In this document: positions 26,783-36,626 of the stretch, one piece after another
How the letters are laid out: each line of letters opens with the position of its first letter
Position numbering within the stretch: the stretch's first letter is position 1
Origin: Albibacterium sp963696875
GTDB lineage: Bacteria; Bacteroidota; Bacteroidia; Sphingobacteriales; Sphingobacteriaceae
Reading direction: 5' to 3'
Assembly: GCA_963696875.1 (NCBI GenBank)
Contig: CAVOLQ010000003.1
Coordinates: 310,001-374,000, forward strand
DNA: 64,000 nucleotides
The notes under the pieces: generated by a model
Told to the model about the DNA's origin: nothing
Seen by the model: only the letters and a program-made list of their open reading frames with translations
The model's database searches: none
Made by a program: the position numbers and the translations under genes

Positions 26783-28543
26783 TTAACTTAACCTTTTCCC
26801 TTGTATTAACTTGTCCAAAGCTTCATTGAACGAGCCCGCCAGCGTAACTTCTCCTGAATTGATGAAATAGATTTCGTCGGCATTTTCAATGGTATTTAAA
26901 CGGTGGGCTATAATTACAAGGGTTGTTTCTTTGGGTAATTTCTTTAATATCTTATCAAGCAATTTCTCGGTTATGGTGTCGATATTAGCTGTTGCTTCAT
27001 CTAGGATCAGTATTTCCGGATTTCTTAATACTGCACGAATAAAAGCAATGACTTGCTTTTGTCCTAAACTGATACTGTTTCCACTTGAAAGTACTTCGGT
27101 TTCTAATCCACTTTCAAAAATAGCCAGTAAATCCTCTAAACCAGATGTTTTTATTAAATCAGCTAATTGCTCATTATCATAATGCCGGTAGCTTTCATTT
27201 CCATAGAGAATATTGTCTTTTATCGTTCCTGTAAATAAAAATGGCTCCTGTAAAATGAAACCAATCTTTTGTGAACGCTCTAAAGCATCATAGGACCTTA
27301 AATCCCTGCCATCCAATAAAACTGTACCTGTCGTAGGATCATATAAGCGGGCCATCAAGGATGCCGTTGTGGTTTTCCCACCCCCAGTTGGCCCTACTAA
27401 CGCATAGGTTTTCCCCCTTTCAAGTTTTAAGTTGATAGCACGTAATATCTCTTTTCCATTTGGATAAGAAAAATTCACATCCCTAAATTCTAATAGCGAG
27501 GTAGATGGTACTTTAGTTTTGCTTTCGCTAATCATCAGGTTGGTGTCCAAAGACAATAGGAGCGAAACCCGGTCCCAACTAGCCATAGCCAGCTGAAAGC
27601 TGGACCAAAGTGACGCAAGTTGTCGTAAAGGATTGTACAAATTTGTTGAATAAGAGAGGTAACTAACTAACAACCCAATGGTAAACTGACCAACAGAAAT
27701 TAAATAAATTCCGAAAGACAATACAATTAGTTGAGCGATATTAGAGAATAAGCCATAGGTTGGTAAAAAGATGTTATTGGCTAAGCCAGCACCTATTGCT
27801 GTATAATAATTAGCTTGATTCGAATCATTGAAGCGTTTTCTATAATAATCGCGGCGATTAAAAGCAATAATCACCTTGAAATTACTCAGGCTTTCTTGAA
27901 TCTCAGCGCTCATTGCTCCAGTACTTTTAAGGGTGGCAGCATTTTTCCTTTTAACCCAAGGGGATATTAATTGGGTGAATGCCAATATAAGTATTGCCGG
28001 TATTAGAGTTGCAGCCCCAAGTTTAATATTGATGGAAAGCAAAAATATGGCGGCACCAATCATCGTAAAAATGCTGCCGATAAATTGCATTAATGATTGA
28101 GAGAAAAACTGATTTAGCTTGTCTGTATCATTATTAACTCTTGAAATTAAATCTCCTGCCTTATTTTGATTGAAAAAATCAACAGGAAGCTGTTGGAGTT
28201 TGCTAAATATAGCGTTTCTTAGGGTAAACAACATGCGTTGTCCGATGCCGCCCATCAACTGTGTTTGCAAATAACTGGTCAGTAAGGCTAATAAATACAT
28301 GGCCAATAATATACCTGAAAAAACGAGTACTCCATGGTATTGCTTAGTTACTACATAGGTATCGATGGTATGCCCGATAATAAAAGGACCAAATAAATTG
28401 AGAGCAGAATTAAGAAATATCGCCAAAAAAGCTAAATTGAGATTTTTCTTTTCATGAGCGATAAGCTGTACCAATTTTTTTAACCCAATGTAGGTTGATC
28501 TTTTAGGTTCCTTTTCATATAGCTTGTTAAGATTATAATTCAT
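26783..28543 (-). CDS. ABC exporter half-transporter, canonical ATPase subunit
   Basis: About 586 residues. The ABC type-IV membrane domain (about 35-320) is followed by an ATPase with Walker A GPTGGGKTTT, Walker B ILILDEATANID with the catalytic glutamate, and H-loop IIAHRL. Its signature is ISLGQ rather than LSGGQ. The start is placed at 28543 (MNYNLNKLYEKEPK), overlapping the preceding gene by 11 bases. The partner gene has LSGGQ but an aspartate in place of the catalytic glutamate, so together they form a heterodimer with one full and one degenerate ATP site, as in TmrAB/BmrCD. Substrate probably drugs or lipids; unproven. Confidence 0.9.
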   Translation of the reverse strand: MNYNLNKLYEKEPKRSTYIGLKKLVQLIAHEKKNLNLAFLAIFLNSALNLFGPFIIGHTIDTYVVTKQYHGVLVFSGILLAMYLLALLTSYLQTQLMGGIGQRMLFTLRNAIFSKLQQLPVDFFNQNKAGDLISRVNNDTDKLNQFFSQSLMQFIGSIFTMIGAAIFLLSINIKLGAATLIPAILILAFTQLISPWVKRKNAATLKSTGAMSAEIQESLSNFKVIIAFNRRDYYRKRFNDSNQANYYTAIGAGLANNIFLPTYGLFSNIAQLIVLSFGIYLISVGQFTIGLLVSYLSYSTNLYNPLRQLASLWSSFQLAMASWDRVSLLLSLDTNLMISESKTKVPSTSLLEFRDVNFSYPNGKEILRAINLKLERGKTYALVGPTGGGKTTTASLMARLYDPTTGTVLLDGRDLRSYDALERSQKIGFILQEPFLFTGTIKDNILYGNESYRHYDNEQLADLIKTSGLEDLLAIFESGLETEVLSSGNSISLGQKQVIAFIRAVLRNPEILILDEATANIDTITEKLLDKILKKLPKETTLVIIAHRLNTIENADEIYFINSGEVTLAGSFNEALDKLIQGKRLS

Positions 28544-30269
28544 AGTTGCTAGTGCTTTGTTGTGAATTATAAATCTGAACATATTCAGGACTGCTGTTAA
28601 TTAGTTCTTTGTGAGTTCCTGTAGCAATTATTTCACCCTCCATGAGCACAATTATCTGACTATACTTCTCAATGGATGAGATTTTTTGGGTGACCGAAAT
28701 TAATGTTAAATCAGGATAGTTTTTCTGAATATTTGCCAGGATCTTACTTTCTGTTTGACTATCTACTCGAGCAGTAAAATCATCTAATAATAACACTTTT
28801 GGATTAATTGCCAAAGCACGGGCCAGCATGATTCTTTGTTTTTGTCCTCCCGAAAGGCTTGATCCACGCTCGGAAACAATGGTGTTTAGGCTATTAGGAA
28901 GTCCATTAATAAAATCTCGAAGCTCTGCTGTATCAATTGCTCTCTGTAATGATTCATCAGTGACCGAATCACTGAATGCAATATTTTCACGGATACTCAT
29001 GTTGAAAATGATGCTATCTTGAAAGACGAAGCCCACCTGGCTATGAAAAGCATCTGCATTGTAGTCATCAATCGGATGTCCATCAAATTCTATAGTTCCA
29101 GCATCTGGTTTAACTAATCGCGTGAGTAGGTAAAGAAGCTGCGTTTTTCCCGCAGCGGTTGGGCCGATAACAGCGGTTCTTGAACCCGCTTTAACCGATA
29201 TGGATATGTTTTTTAACGCAGGTTTTTGACCATAGCTAATGGTTACGGATTTTATTGTGATGTCTCCCTTCAATTCACTTGTAATAATGCCTAATTCTTC
29301 TTCTTGCTCGGTATTGATCACATTGCTTATGCGTTCATAGGATGCAGAAGCTTGAGCGATCACGTTACTCATAAAGCCAATGACTAATATCGGGAAAATT
29401 AAAAGAGCCAAATAACTATTGAAAGCAGCGAAATCTCCAAGGCTCATTGAACCAGTAATTACAAAATGACCTCCTAATAATAAAATTGATAATCCAGCCA
29501 TGTTAGAGGTGAAAACAATCAATGGGATGAGTCCCGCAAAAAGGCGTAGAATAGCTAATCCGAATTCTTTGGCTTTGGTATTGGCTTCTAAAAATTTATC
29601 GTATTCCAATTGCTGAGAGTTAATCACCCGCACTAACGCAGAGCCCAAAATACTTTCATTAATTACTTTATTTAGCCAATCAATGACCGCTCTACTTTGG
29701 ATGAATAAGGCTCTTACTTTACCAAGTACTAAATAAAAGGTGATTCCTAAAACGGGGATGATCGCGATCACTACTAGTGCTAATTTCCAATTAATGGTCA
29801 GCAGTAAAATGCTTGCGCCAATGATGATAAATAAAGAAGAAACGATGGAGGCAATTGCTTGTGAAACAAAGGACTTAATAGAGTCTACATCAGCTGTTAG
29901 ATTAGTTAAAAGTTTAGATGGGTTAGCGCTTTCTATAAAGGATAAGTTTTGATTTGATATCTTATCAGATAGAGTTACGCGTAGGTCTCGTGCAACCCGC
30001 TCGGAAGTGTAAGTTTGTAAAATGCTCTGTAAGTAAAGGAAAATAAATATAATAAAGACAACAAGGCTGAACTTGATGATAAGTGGTTTATATACGAGGT
30101 TTCCACCAATATAAGCATCTATACCATTGCCAATAATTTTAGGAATCCATAAGTTCAGCGCATTACTAATAAGTGCGAATAAAATCAGTAAGAAAACCAT
30201 CCCTGAATAGGGTTTAAGTAGAATGAAAATGCTGGATGGTTTTTTTTTGCTGCTTGTAGGTTGATTCAT
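28533..30269 (-). CDS. ABC exporter half-transporter, degenerate ATPase partner
   Basis: 578 residues, first gene of the pair. Six-helix membrane domain (about 15-310), then an ATPase with Walker A GPTAAGKTQ, signature LSGGQKQR and Walker B VLLLDDFTARVD. The second acidic residue is Asp instead of the usual catalytic Glu, and the switch histidine is replaced (SVTQK). These changes mark the non-canonical half of a heterodimeric exporter, complementary to the neighbour's altered signature. Stop and start of the two genes overlap, so equal synthesis is likely. Confidence 0.9.
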   Translation of the reverse strand: MNQPTSSKKKPSSIFILLKPYSGMVFLLILFALISNALNLWIPKIIGNGIDAYIGGNLVYKPLIIKFSLVVFIIFIFLYLQSILQTYTSERVARDLRVTLSDKISNQNLSFIESANPSKLLTNLTADVDSIKSFVSQAIASIVSSLFIIIGASILLLTINWKLALVVIAIIPVLGITFYLVLGKVRALFIQSRAVIDWLNKVINESILGSALVRVINSQQLEYDKFLEANTKAKEFGLAILRLFAGLIPLIVFTSNMAGLSILLLGGHFVITGSMSLGDFAAFNSYLALLIFPILVIGFMSNVIAQASASYERISNVINTEQEEELGIITSELKGDITIKSVTISYGQKPALKNISISVKAGSRTAVIGPTAAGKTQLLYLLTRLVKPDAGTIEFDGHPIDDYNADAFHSQVGFVFQDSIIFNMSIRENIAFSDSVTDESLQRAIDTAELRDFINGLPNSLNTIVSERGSSLSGGQKQRIMLARALAINPKVLLLDDFTARVDSQTESKILANIQKNYPDLTLISVTQKISSIEKYSQIIVLMEGEIIATGTHKELINSSPEYVQIYNSQQSTSNYEL

Positions 30270-30431
30270 ACAGGTGCTATATGTCTATACAGTTTAAGTA
30301 CTTTGATTTTTACCTCGTCGGAATAGTTTTCACAAAGGAGTCTTTTCTCTTTTTGATCTTTCGCATATAACTTAGAAGAACGCTTCTAGTCTTTGGTTTA
30401 GGTTGTTGTCATCATTGTGATTCGATTTATA

Positions 30432-31466
30432 TTAATTAGAGGAACGTATGATTTGACTTATGAAAGCATCAACGGCCTCTTCTTTCGTCGCCCAAGAGGT
30501 TACTAACCTTATTGCTGAATGCTGTTCATTAATCTTTTTCCAGATATAAAATTCAAATGACCTATTGAGCTCTTGAATAAGACTGTTGGGTAATATAGGA
30601 AATATTTGATTTGATACAGGATCTGTTAAAAAAGTATAGCTGTGGGCACTTATTGCTGCTGTCAATTTCATAGCCATTTGATTAGCATGATGAGCAAGTT
30701 CAAAGAATAGATCGTTTTTAAATAATTCATGAAATTGAATTCCTAATGCTCGCCCTTTTGCCAATAATGCTCCCCTCTGTTTTAGATGGAATCGGAAGTG
30801 ACTTTTTAATTCTAAATTTTTTATCACAATGGCTTCTCCAAATAAAGCCCCGTTTTTTGTGCCTCCAATATAAAATACATCAGTCAAGGCGGCAATATCG
30901 GCTAGACTAAGATCATTCGAGGTGGAAGTTAATGCAGACCCTAACCTGGCACCATCAAGAAAAAGTAGTAAACTATTACTTTTACAGAAATTGTATAAGT
31001 CACTAATTTCCTTTTTATTATATACGCTTCCAATTTCAGTTGAATTTGAGATATAAACCAATCTCGGTTTTACCGTATGCTCATCTTCAAATTTATCCAA
31101 TATGGATTGTATGTTAGCTGGGCGCAGCTTGCCGTCCTCAGTTGTTACTGTCTGAATCTTATGACCGGTGGCTTCAACCGCGCCTGTTTCATGCACATGA
31201 ATATGTCCGCTTGTGGCAGAAATAACAGATTCGTAAGGCATAAGAGCAGCTGCTATAATGATGAGGTTTGCCTGTGTGCCGCCCGATACGAAATGAACAG
31301 CTAAATCTTCATTGCCACACTTTTCCCTAATTACCTTGGCGGCTTCTAGGCTATAATAATCCTCGCCATATCCTACTTGTTGGGTGTCATTGTTTTGACT
31401 TAGAGCTTTTAGTAGGTCGGGATGACAACCTTCGCTATAGTCATTTTTGAAACTATATAAATTCAT
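30432..31466 (-). CDS. Low-specificity threonine aldolase / beta-eliminating lyase-like PLP enzyme
   Basis: 344 residues of the aromatic amino acid beta-eliminating lyase/threonine aldolase family. Recognisable are LYSFKNDYSEGCHPDLLKAL, HFVSGGTQANL, HVHETGAVEATGHKIQTV, LFLDGARLGSAL (Asp-x-x-Arg near PLP) and YIGGTKNGALFGEA, whose lysine should carry pyridoxal phosphate. It likely cleaves L-threonine or L-allo-threonine to glycine and acetaldehyde. It is monocistronic and divergent from the copper island that begins 80 bases away. Confidence 0.85.
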   Translation of the reverse strand: MNLYSFKNDYSEGCHPDLLKALSQNNDTQQVGYGEDYYSLEAAKVIREKCGNEDLAVHFVSGGTQANLIIIAAALMPYESVISATSGHIHVHETGAVEATGHKIQTVTTEDGKLRPANIQSILDKFEDEHTVKPRLVYISNSTEIGSVYNKKEISDLYNFCKSNSLLLFLDGARLGSALTSTSNDLSLADIAALTDVFYIGGTKNGALFGEAIVIKNLELKSHFRFHLKQRGALLAKGRALGIQFHELFKNDLFFELAHHANQMAMKLTAAISAHSYTFLTDPVSNQIFPILPNSLIQELNRSFEFYIWKKINEQHSAIRLVTSWATKEEAVDAFISQIIRSSN

Positions 31467-31515
31467 ATAAAAAATTGTCTAGCTACAAAAGTATCAAAAT
31501 ATCAGTTTAAATAAA

Positions 31516-31543
31516 TTGAATTAAAACTAAATACTTATATTTG
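31516..31543 (+). promoter_or_regulatory. Bacteroidetes-type promoter ahead of the copper-efflux genes
   Basis: TTG at 31516-31518 and TATATTTG at 31536-31543 (TAnnTTTG), 17 bases apart, fit the Bacteroidetes consensus. The predicted start of transcription falls at or next to the ATG at 31550, so the message could be almost leaderless. Confidence 0.45.
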
Positions 31544-31549
31544 CCAACA

Positions 31550-31951
31550 ATGAAGAGAATGCTACTCACATTTCTGGCTATTTTATACTTGGGGACTTCC
31601 TCAGGTTTTGCCATGCATTTTCATTATTGCATGGATGAGCTTATTGGCACAAGCCTATCAAAAGCAGATGTCGAAAATTGTGATAGCTGTGGGATGGAGG
31701 TAGATCCAGCAGCAGACAATGGATGCTGTAAGGAAGAATTTAAGCAATTAAAGGCAGATAAGAATGAAAATGTAGAAGATTTTGCTTTGCAAATCATGAA
31801 GACATTAGGTACGTCTTTGCCGCCAGCTATCCTTGATATTCCTTCATTTTTACAGTTAGCGACAAGTGCTGGGGATTATCCTATAGTCAATTCTCCTCCC
31901 GAGAGTTCAACAGTCCCAGTCTATTTACTCAATTGCGTTTTTCGTATATAA
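31550..31951 (+). CDS. HYC_CC_PP family secreted protein
   Basis: About 133 residues from the ATG at 31550. A signal peptide (LLTFLAILYLGTSSGFA) precedes the family's three signature elements: HFHYCMD, GCCKEE with an additional CDSCGME, and NSPPES. The cysteine/histidine content suggests metal binding. In Bacteroidetes it commonly precedes CusA-type metal efflux genes, as here, so it may be a periplasmic or envelope metal-binding helper. No biochemical function is established. Confidence 0.82.
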   Translation: MKRMLLTFLAILYLGTSSGFAMHFHYCMDELIGTSLSKADVENCDSCGMEVDPAADNGCCKEEFKQLKADKNENVEDFALQIMKTLGTSLPPAILDIPSFLQLATSAGDYPIVNSPPESSTVPVYLLNCVFRI

Positions 31952-32107
31952 TACCCGTCTATTCTTAGACCAGACTATTCTATCGTCCGGTTGTTGGCTT
32001 TTCCGCCACTCAATTTTTATCGGCTATTTTATTTTTTATTGGTAAGGATAGTTCCTTAAGCCGACATGAATTTTTAAGACAATCATAATTTATTAAAGAA
32101 CATTTTA

Positions 32108-35100
32108 ATGGTACATAAACTCATTGAATGGTCATTGCGCAATCGTTTCATCGTTTTAGCTTTATCTCTAGGTTTGTTTATTTGGGGCGCATTTGCTGTT
32201 CAAAAGAATCCGATTGATGCCATTCCTGATCTTTCAGAGAATCAAGTAATCGTATTTACAGAATGGGCGGGAAGATCACCGCAGCTTATTGAAGATCAGA
32301 TTACCTATCCCTTAGTTACAAATTTACAGGGACTTCCACGAATTAAGTATGTAAGAGGTTCATCTATGTTTGGCATGAGTTTTATCTACATTATTTTTGA
32401 AGATGATGTAGATGTTTATTGGGCTAGGTCTCGTGTATTGGAGCGTTTGAGCACGATATCTAGTTCATTGCCTATTGGCGCTACTCCACAACTTGGCCCT
32501 GATGGTACGGGTGTAGGTCATATTTTATGGTATACTCTTGATGCACCTAATATGGATTTGGGTGAACAGAGGGCTCTTCAGGATTGGTATGTCAAGTTTG
32601 CTTTGCAAAACGTGCCTGGAGTAAGTGAGATTGCCTCTTTTGGGGGTTTCCAAAAACAATACGAAGTCAATGTTGACCCCAATAAACTACTGTATCATAA
32701 ATTATCCATTTCAGAAGTCATTAATGCGATTCGTACTAATAATAATGAATCAGGCGGCAGAAAGTTTGAAATGAGCGATATAGGCTATATTGTTAAAACC
32801 ACTGGCTATCTTAAATCCTTAGAAGAAATTGAGAATATTCCTGTCAAAAACCAAAATGGAACTCCCATTTTGATTTCGGATGTAGCCAATGTTCAAATGA
32901 GCGGTGAAACACGTTTGGGCATTTTCGACCAAGATGGAGAAGGAGAACGAGCTGGAGGGATTGTGGTGATGCGTTATGGTGAAAATGCGAACGAAGTCAT
33001 CAATAATGTGAAGGAGAAAATGCAGGAAGTGGCTAAAGGGTTGCCTGAAGGCGTTAAGTTTGATATTGTATACGATCGTGGCGAATTGATCAAAGAGTCC
33101 ATCAGTTCTATTAAAACCACTTTAATCGAACAAATGATTGTGGTATCCTTGGTAGTCATCATTTTCCTATTTCACTGGAGAAGTGCACTTAGTATTATTA
33201 TTCAAATTCCAATCACGGTAGCCGCAAGTTTTATACTTCTTAATGCTTTTGGTATTTCTTCCAACATCATGTCCTTAACGGGTATTGCATTAGCTATCGG
33301 GGTGATTGTTGACAATGGAATTATTATGAGTGAGAACGCCTATCAGCATATGGCCGATCGTTATGCAAAATGGGAGTTGAATGAAAAAAATAGAACGAAT
33401 TAGATGAAAAGGCTAAAAAGCATATTTAAGAAAAAAGAGTCTTGGATCTCTGAAGAAGAACGCTTGCAAATCATCGAGAAGAGTAGTAAGCAAGTTTCTC
33501 GTGGTGTTTTCTTTGCAACCGTAATTATTATTACTTCCTTTTTACCAGTTTTTATGCTTACTGGACAGGAAGGTAAAATGTTTCATCCAGTAGCCTATAC
33601 TAAAACTTTTATCATGATGGTGGATGCTTTATTGGTGCTAACGCTTGCGCCGGTATTGATATCCTTCTTTATGAAAGGGAAGTTTAGGCCTACGAATGCC
33701 AATCCAGTTAATCGCTTTTTAGAAAGGGTATATGAGCCTATCATCCGTACGGTTTTGAAATGGCGCAAAACCACTTTGGCCATTAATATACTTGCGCTTT
33801 TACTTACTATTCCTTTATTAAAAAATATGGGAACGGAGTTTATGCCTCCTTTGGATGAGCAAAGTATTCTATTTATGCCCGTTACGCTTCCGGATGTTTC
33901 AAATGGAGAGATTAAGCGGATATTGCAGGTTCAGGATAAGATTATCAAGTCTTTACCCGAGGTAGATAAAGTATTAGGTAAGGCCGGGAGAGCCAATACA
34001 GCCACCGATAACTCACCTTTAAGCATGATCGAAACGATTATTATGCTTAAGCCTAAAAGTGAGTGGAGAGATGGAATTACGAAAAAAGATATTATTTATG
34101 AGTTAGATGCTAAGTTGCAGATTCCCGGCGTTGTGAATGGATGGACACAACCGATTATTAATAGGATTAATATGTTGGCCACGGGTATTCGTACCGATGT
34201 AGGTATTAAAATCTATGGACAAAATCTGGATACCATTGCTGCAATATCAGAACGCGTAAAGCATGAGTTGGAAGGTACTGCGGGTCTTAGCGATTTATTC
34301 ATGGAACCTATAGTTGGTGGAAGGTACTTGACGATCGATTTAAACCGCCCTGCACTGGCTCGTTACGGCATTAGTATATCAGAGGTCAATGAAACAATTG
34401 AAACAGCCTTAGGAGGTGCTGCTGTAGGAAATACATTAGAAGGGAGGCAACGGTTCCCTATCGCAGTAAGGTTAGGGCAGGATTATCGCAATAGTTTAGA
34501 AGGGATAAAAAGGATTCCCTTGCTTTCGCCAAATTTTGGGGAGGTTCCTTTATCTTCCTTGGCTGAGATTGGGTTTGAAGAAGGACCGCCAATGATAAGC
34601 TCTGAAAACGCGCTATTGCATGGAGCGATATTATTTAATGTGCGAGATCGGGATTTAGGGAGTACCGTACAAGAAGCAATGGAGAAGTTAAACGCTGCAG
34701 ATGGCTTGTTACCAGAAGGGTATTTCTTTGAATGGAGCGGGCAATATGAAAATTTGATTAGGGGACAGAAAACACTCATGTGGATCGCACCTATTGTCAT
34801 CGTCATCATTTTCTTTTCTCTATACTTTGCATTTAAATCCATTCGTGAAGCTTTCTTGAGTTTAATAACCGTTCCTTTTGCTTTAATAGGAGGCGCATAT
34901 ATGATTTACTTCTGGGGAGTGAACCTTTCAGTTGGAGTAGCTGTAGGTTTTATCGCCTTATTTGGTATCGCTGTCGAAACTGGAATTGTAATGGTCATTT
35001 ACCTCAATGATGCGATGGAGCAGTTGATCAAATTAAAAGGCAATTCTAGGGAAACCATCACGAAGAAAGATCTACATGAATATGTAGTTCGTGGTGCTGC

Positions 35101-35338
35101 TAAGCGATTGCGTCCTAAGTTAATGACTGTCTGTGTATCACTTTTTGGTTTAATACCTGTGTTGTGGTCTACTGGAGTGGGAATGGACATGATGCAGCCC
35201 ATTGTATTGCCCATGATTGGAGGAGTATTTACTTCAGCCGTTCACATCCTATTGGTGACGCCACTTATCTTTTTAATGTCTAAAGAATATGAATTACGTA
35301 AATATGGAAAGTTGGAGGTGCAAGATGCTTCCCACTAA
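32108..35338 (+). CDS. cusA: CusA/CzcA-type heavy-metal RND pump, split by an in-frame TAG
   Basis: Two reading frames in the same phase (32108-33403 and 33404-35338) make one RND protein of about 1,076 residues, interrupted by TAG at 33401-33403 with an ATG directly after. The first part ends after transmembrane helix 4 (GIALAIGVIVDNGIIMSENAYQHMADRY); the second starts in the cytoplasmic loop and continues with helix 5 (GVFFATVIIITSFLPVFML) and the second half (GTEFMPPLDEQSILFMPV). The heavy-metal (HME) class is clear. It may be a nonsense mutation, a sequence error, or a functional two-piece pump with coupled TAGATG re-initiation. It pumps monovalent Cu/Ag or divalent metals out through the TolC partner. 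Confidence 0.85.
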
Positions 35339-36626
35339 GCAATTGGTATTGACCTTTCTTTCAGTTTTTATTTTGATGGTCAGTGCGTATGCACAAGATA
35401 CAGTTGTTGGATCTAAATTGAAAGAGGTAAGGAAAGAGTCAATCGTACTAGGCCTCGATACTGTTTTAAATCGTATCGATAGGAATAATATACTCTTACA
35501 ATCGTATGGACTAAAAGCGGAAAGCTATCTTCATAAAGGCGAAGCGGCAACTTCTTGGATGGCTCCAATGGTAGGTGTGGGAACTTATATGACCCCTTAT
35601 CCGGGCGCGACGGCGATGGGTCCTGAAGAAAAAGGATCGTTAATGTTTCAGATTGAACAAGCTATACCCGGAAAAGCGAAATTGAATGCTAAAAAGAAAG
35701 CCATACAATCTTTAGGAGAGGTTGAAAATGCAAATCGTGAAATTACCTTAAACGAATTAAAGGCTCAAGCCAAACGCTTATACATTAATGGTTTGATCGC
35801 TGAAAAGCGGATCCGTTTATTAGAAGAAAATGAGCGAACGATGGAAATGATGAAAAAGGTAGAAGAATTGCGCTATACCTACAATCAGGCCATGTTGGGC
35901 AGCATTTATAAAGTTGAAGGTCAATTAGCAGAAAGTAGAAACCAGATTGAGCAACAAAAAGGAAATATAAAGCGAATAAAAGCGGTATTGATTAGTTTAA
36001 TGAACTTGCCAGGAGATTTTGATTTTGAACTGGATAGCACCTATGTTCCTGAAATAAGACTTCATGAATCTTACGATACAGCTTATCTAGCAGATCGACG
36101 GGCCGATATCCTTAAAATGGATAAAAGTATCCAGTCGAAGCATTTGGATATCGAGGCTTTGAATCTACAAAAAAGACCGGATCTATCCATTCGTTTTGAT
36201 CATATGTCGCCTCTAGCAAAAGGAGGAATGCCCAATAGTTATAGTGTTATGGGCATGATTTCTATACCTATAGCGCCTTGGTCGTCAAAGATGTATAAGT
36301 CTGAATCTAAAGCTATGGAATATGATATCTTAGCTATGGAAAAAGAAAAGTCGGCAATGCTTCAACAAGCGCAAGGCTTGCTTAAGGGCATGCATTACGA
36401 AATTCAATCTATGGAGAAACAGGTTCTGGGAATGGAAGAAAAGGTAATTCCAGCTTTACAAAAAGCTTTTGACGCCTATTTTGTTAATTACCAAGAAAAT
36501 AAGCTTGAACTGCCAGTAGTGATCGATGCTTGGGATGCCTTGCTATTAATGAAAGTGAGGGTATTGGAGGAGAAATTAAATATGTATGATCTTATCGTTG
36601 ATTATGAAAAAGAAATCTATCGTTAG
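35325..36626 (+). CDS. TolC-family outer membrane efflux protein (CusC/CzcC role)
   Basis: About 433 residues from the ATG at 35325 (MLPTKQLVLTFLSVFILMVSAYAQ, a signal peptide), overlapping the pump gene by 14 bases. It is rich in long helices with two outer-membrane efflux repeats (SLMFQIEQAIPGKAKLNAKKKAIQ; YNQAMLGSIYKVEGQLAESRNQIEQQKG; SVMGMISIPIAPWSSK). It should form the outer-membrane duct of the tripartite pump. It overlaps the following adaptor gene by 23 bases. Confidence 0.85.
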   Translation: MLPTKQLVLTFLSVFILMVSAYAQDTVVGSKLKEVRKESIVLGLDTVLNRIDRNNILLQSYGLKAESYLHKGEAATSWMAPMVGVGTYMTPYPGATAMGPEEKGSLMFQIEQAIPGKAKLNAKKKAIQSLGEVENANREITLNELKAQAKRLYINGLIAEKRIRLLEENERTMEMMKKVEELRYTYNQAMLGSIYKVEGQLAESRNQIEQQKGNIKRIKAVLISLMNLPGDFDFELDSTYVPEIRLHESYDTAYLADRRADILKMDKSIQSKHLDIEALNLQKRPDLSIRFDHMSPLAKGGMPNSYSVMGMISIPIAPWSSKMYKSESKAMEYDILAMEKEKSAMLQQAQGLLKGMHYEIQSMEKQVLGMEEKVIPALQKAFDAYFVNYQENKLELPVVIDAWDALLLMKVRVLEEKLNMYDLIVDYEKEIYR

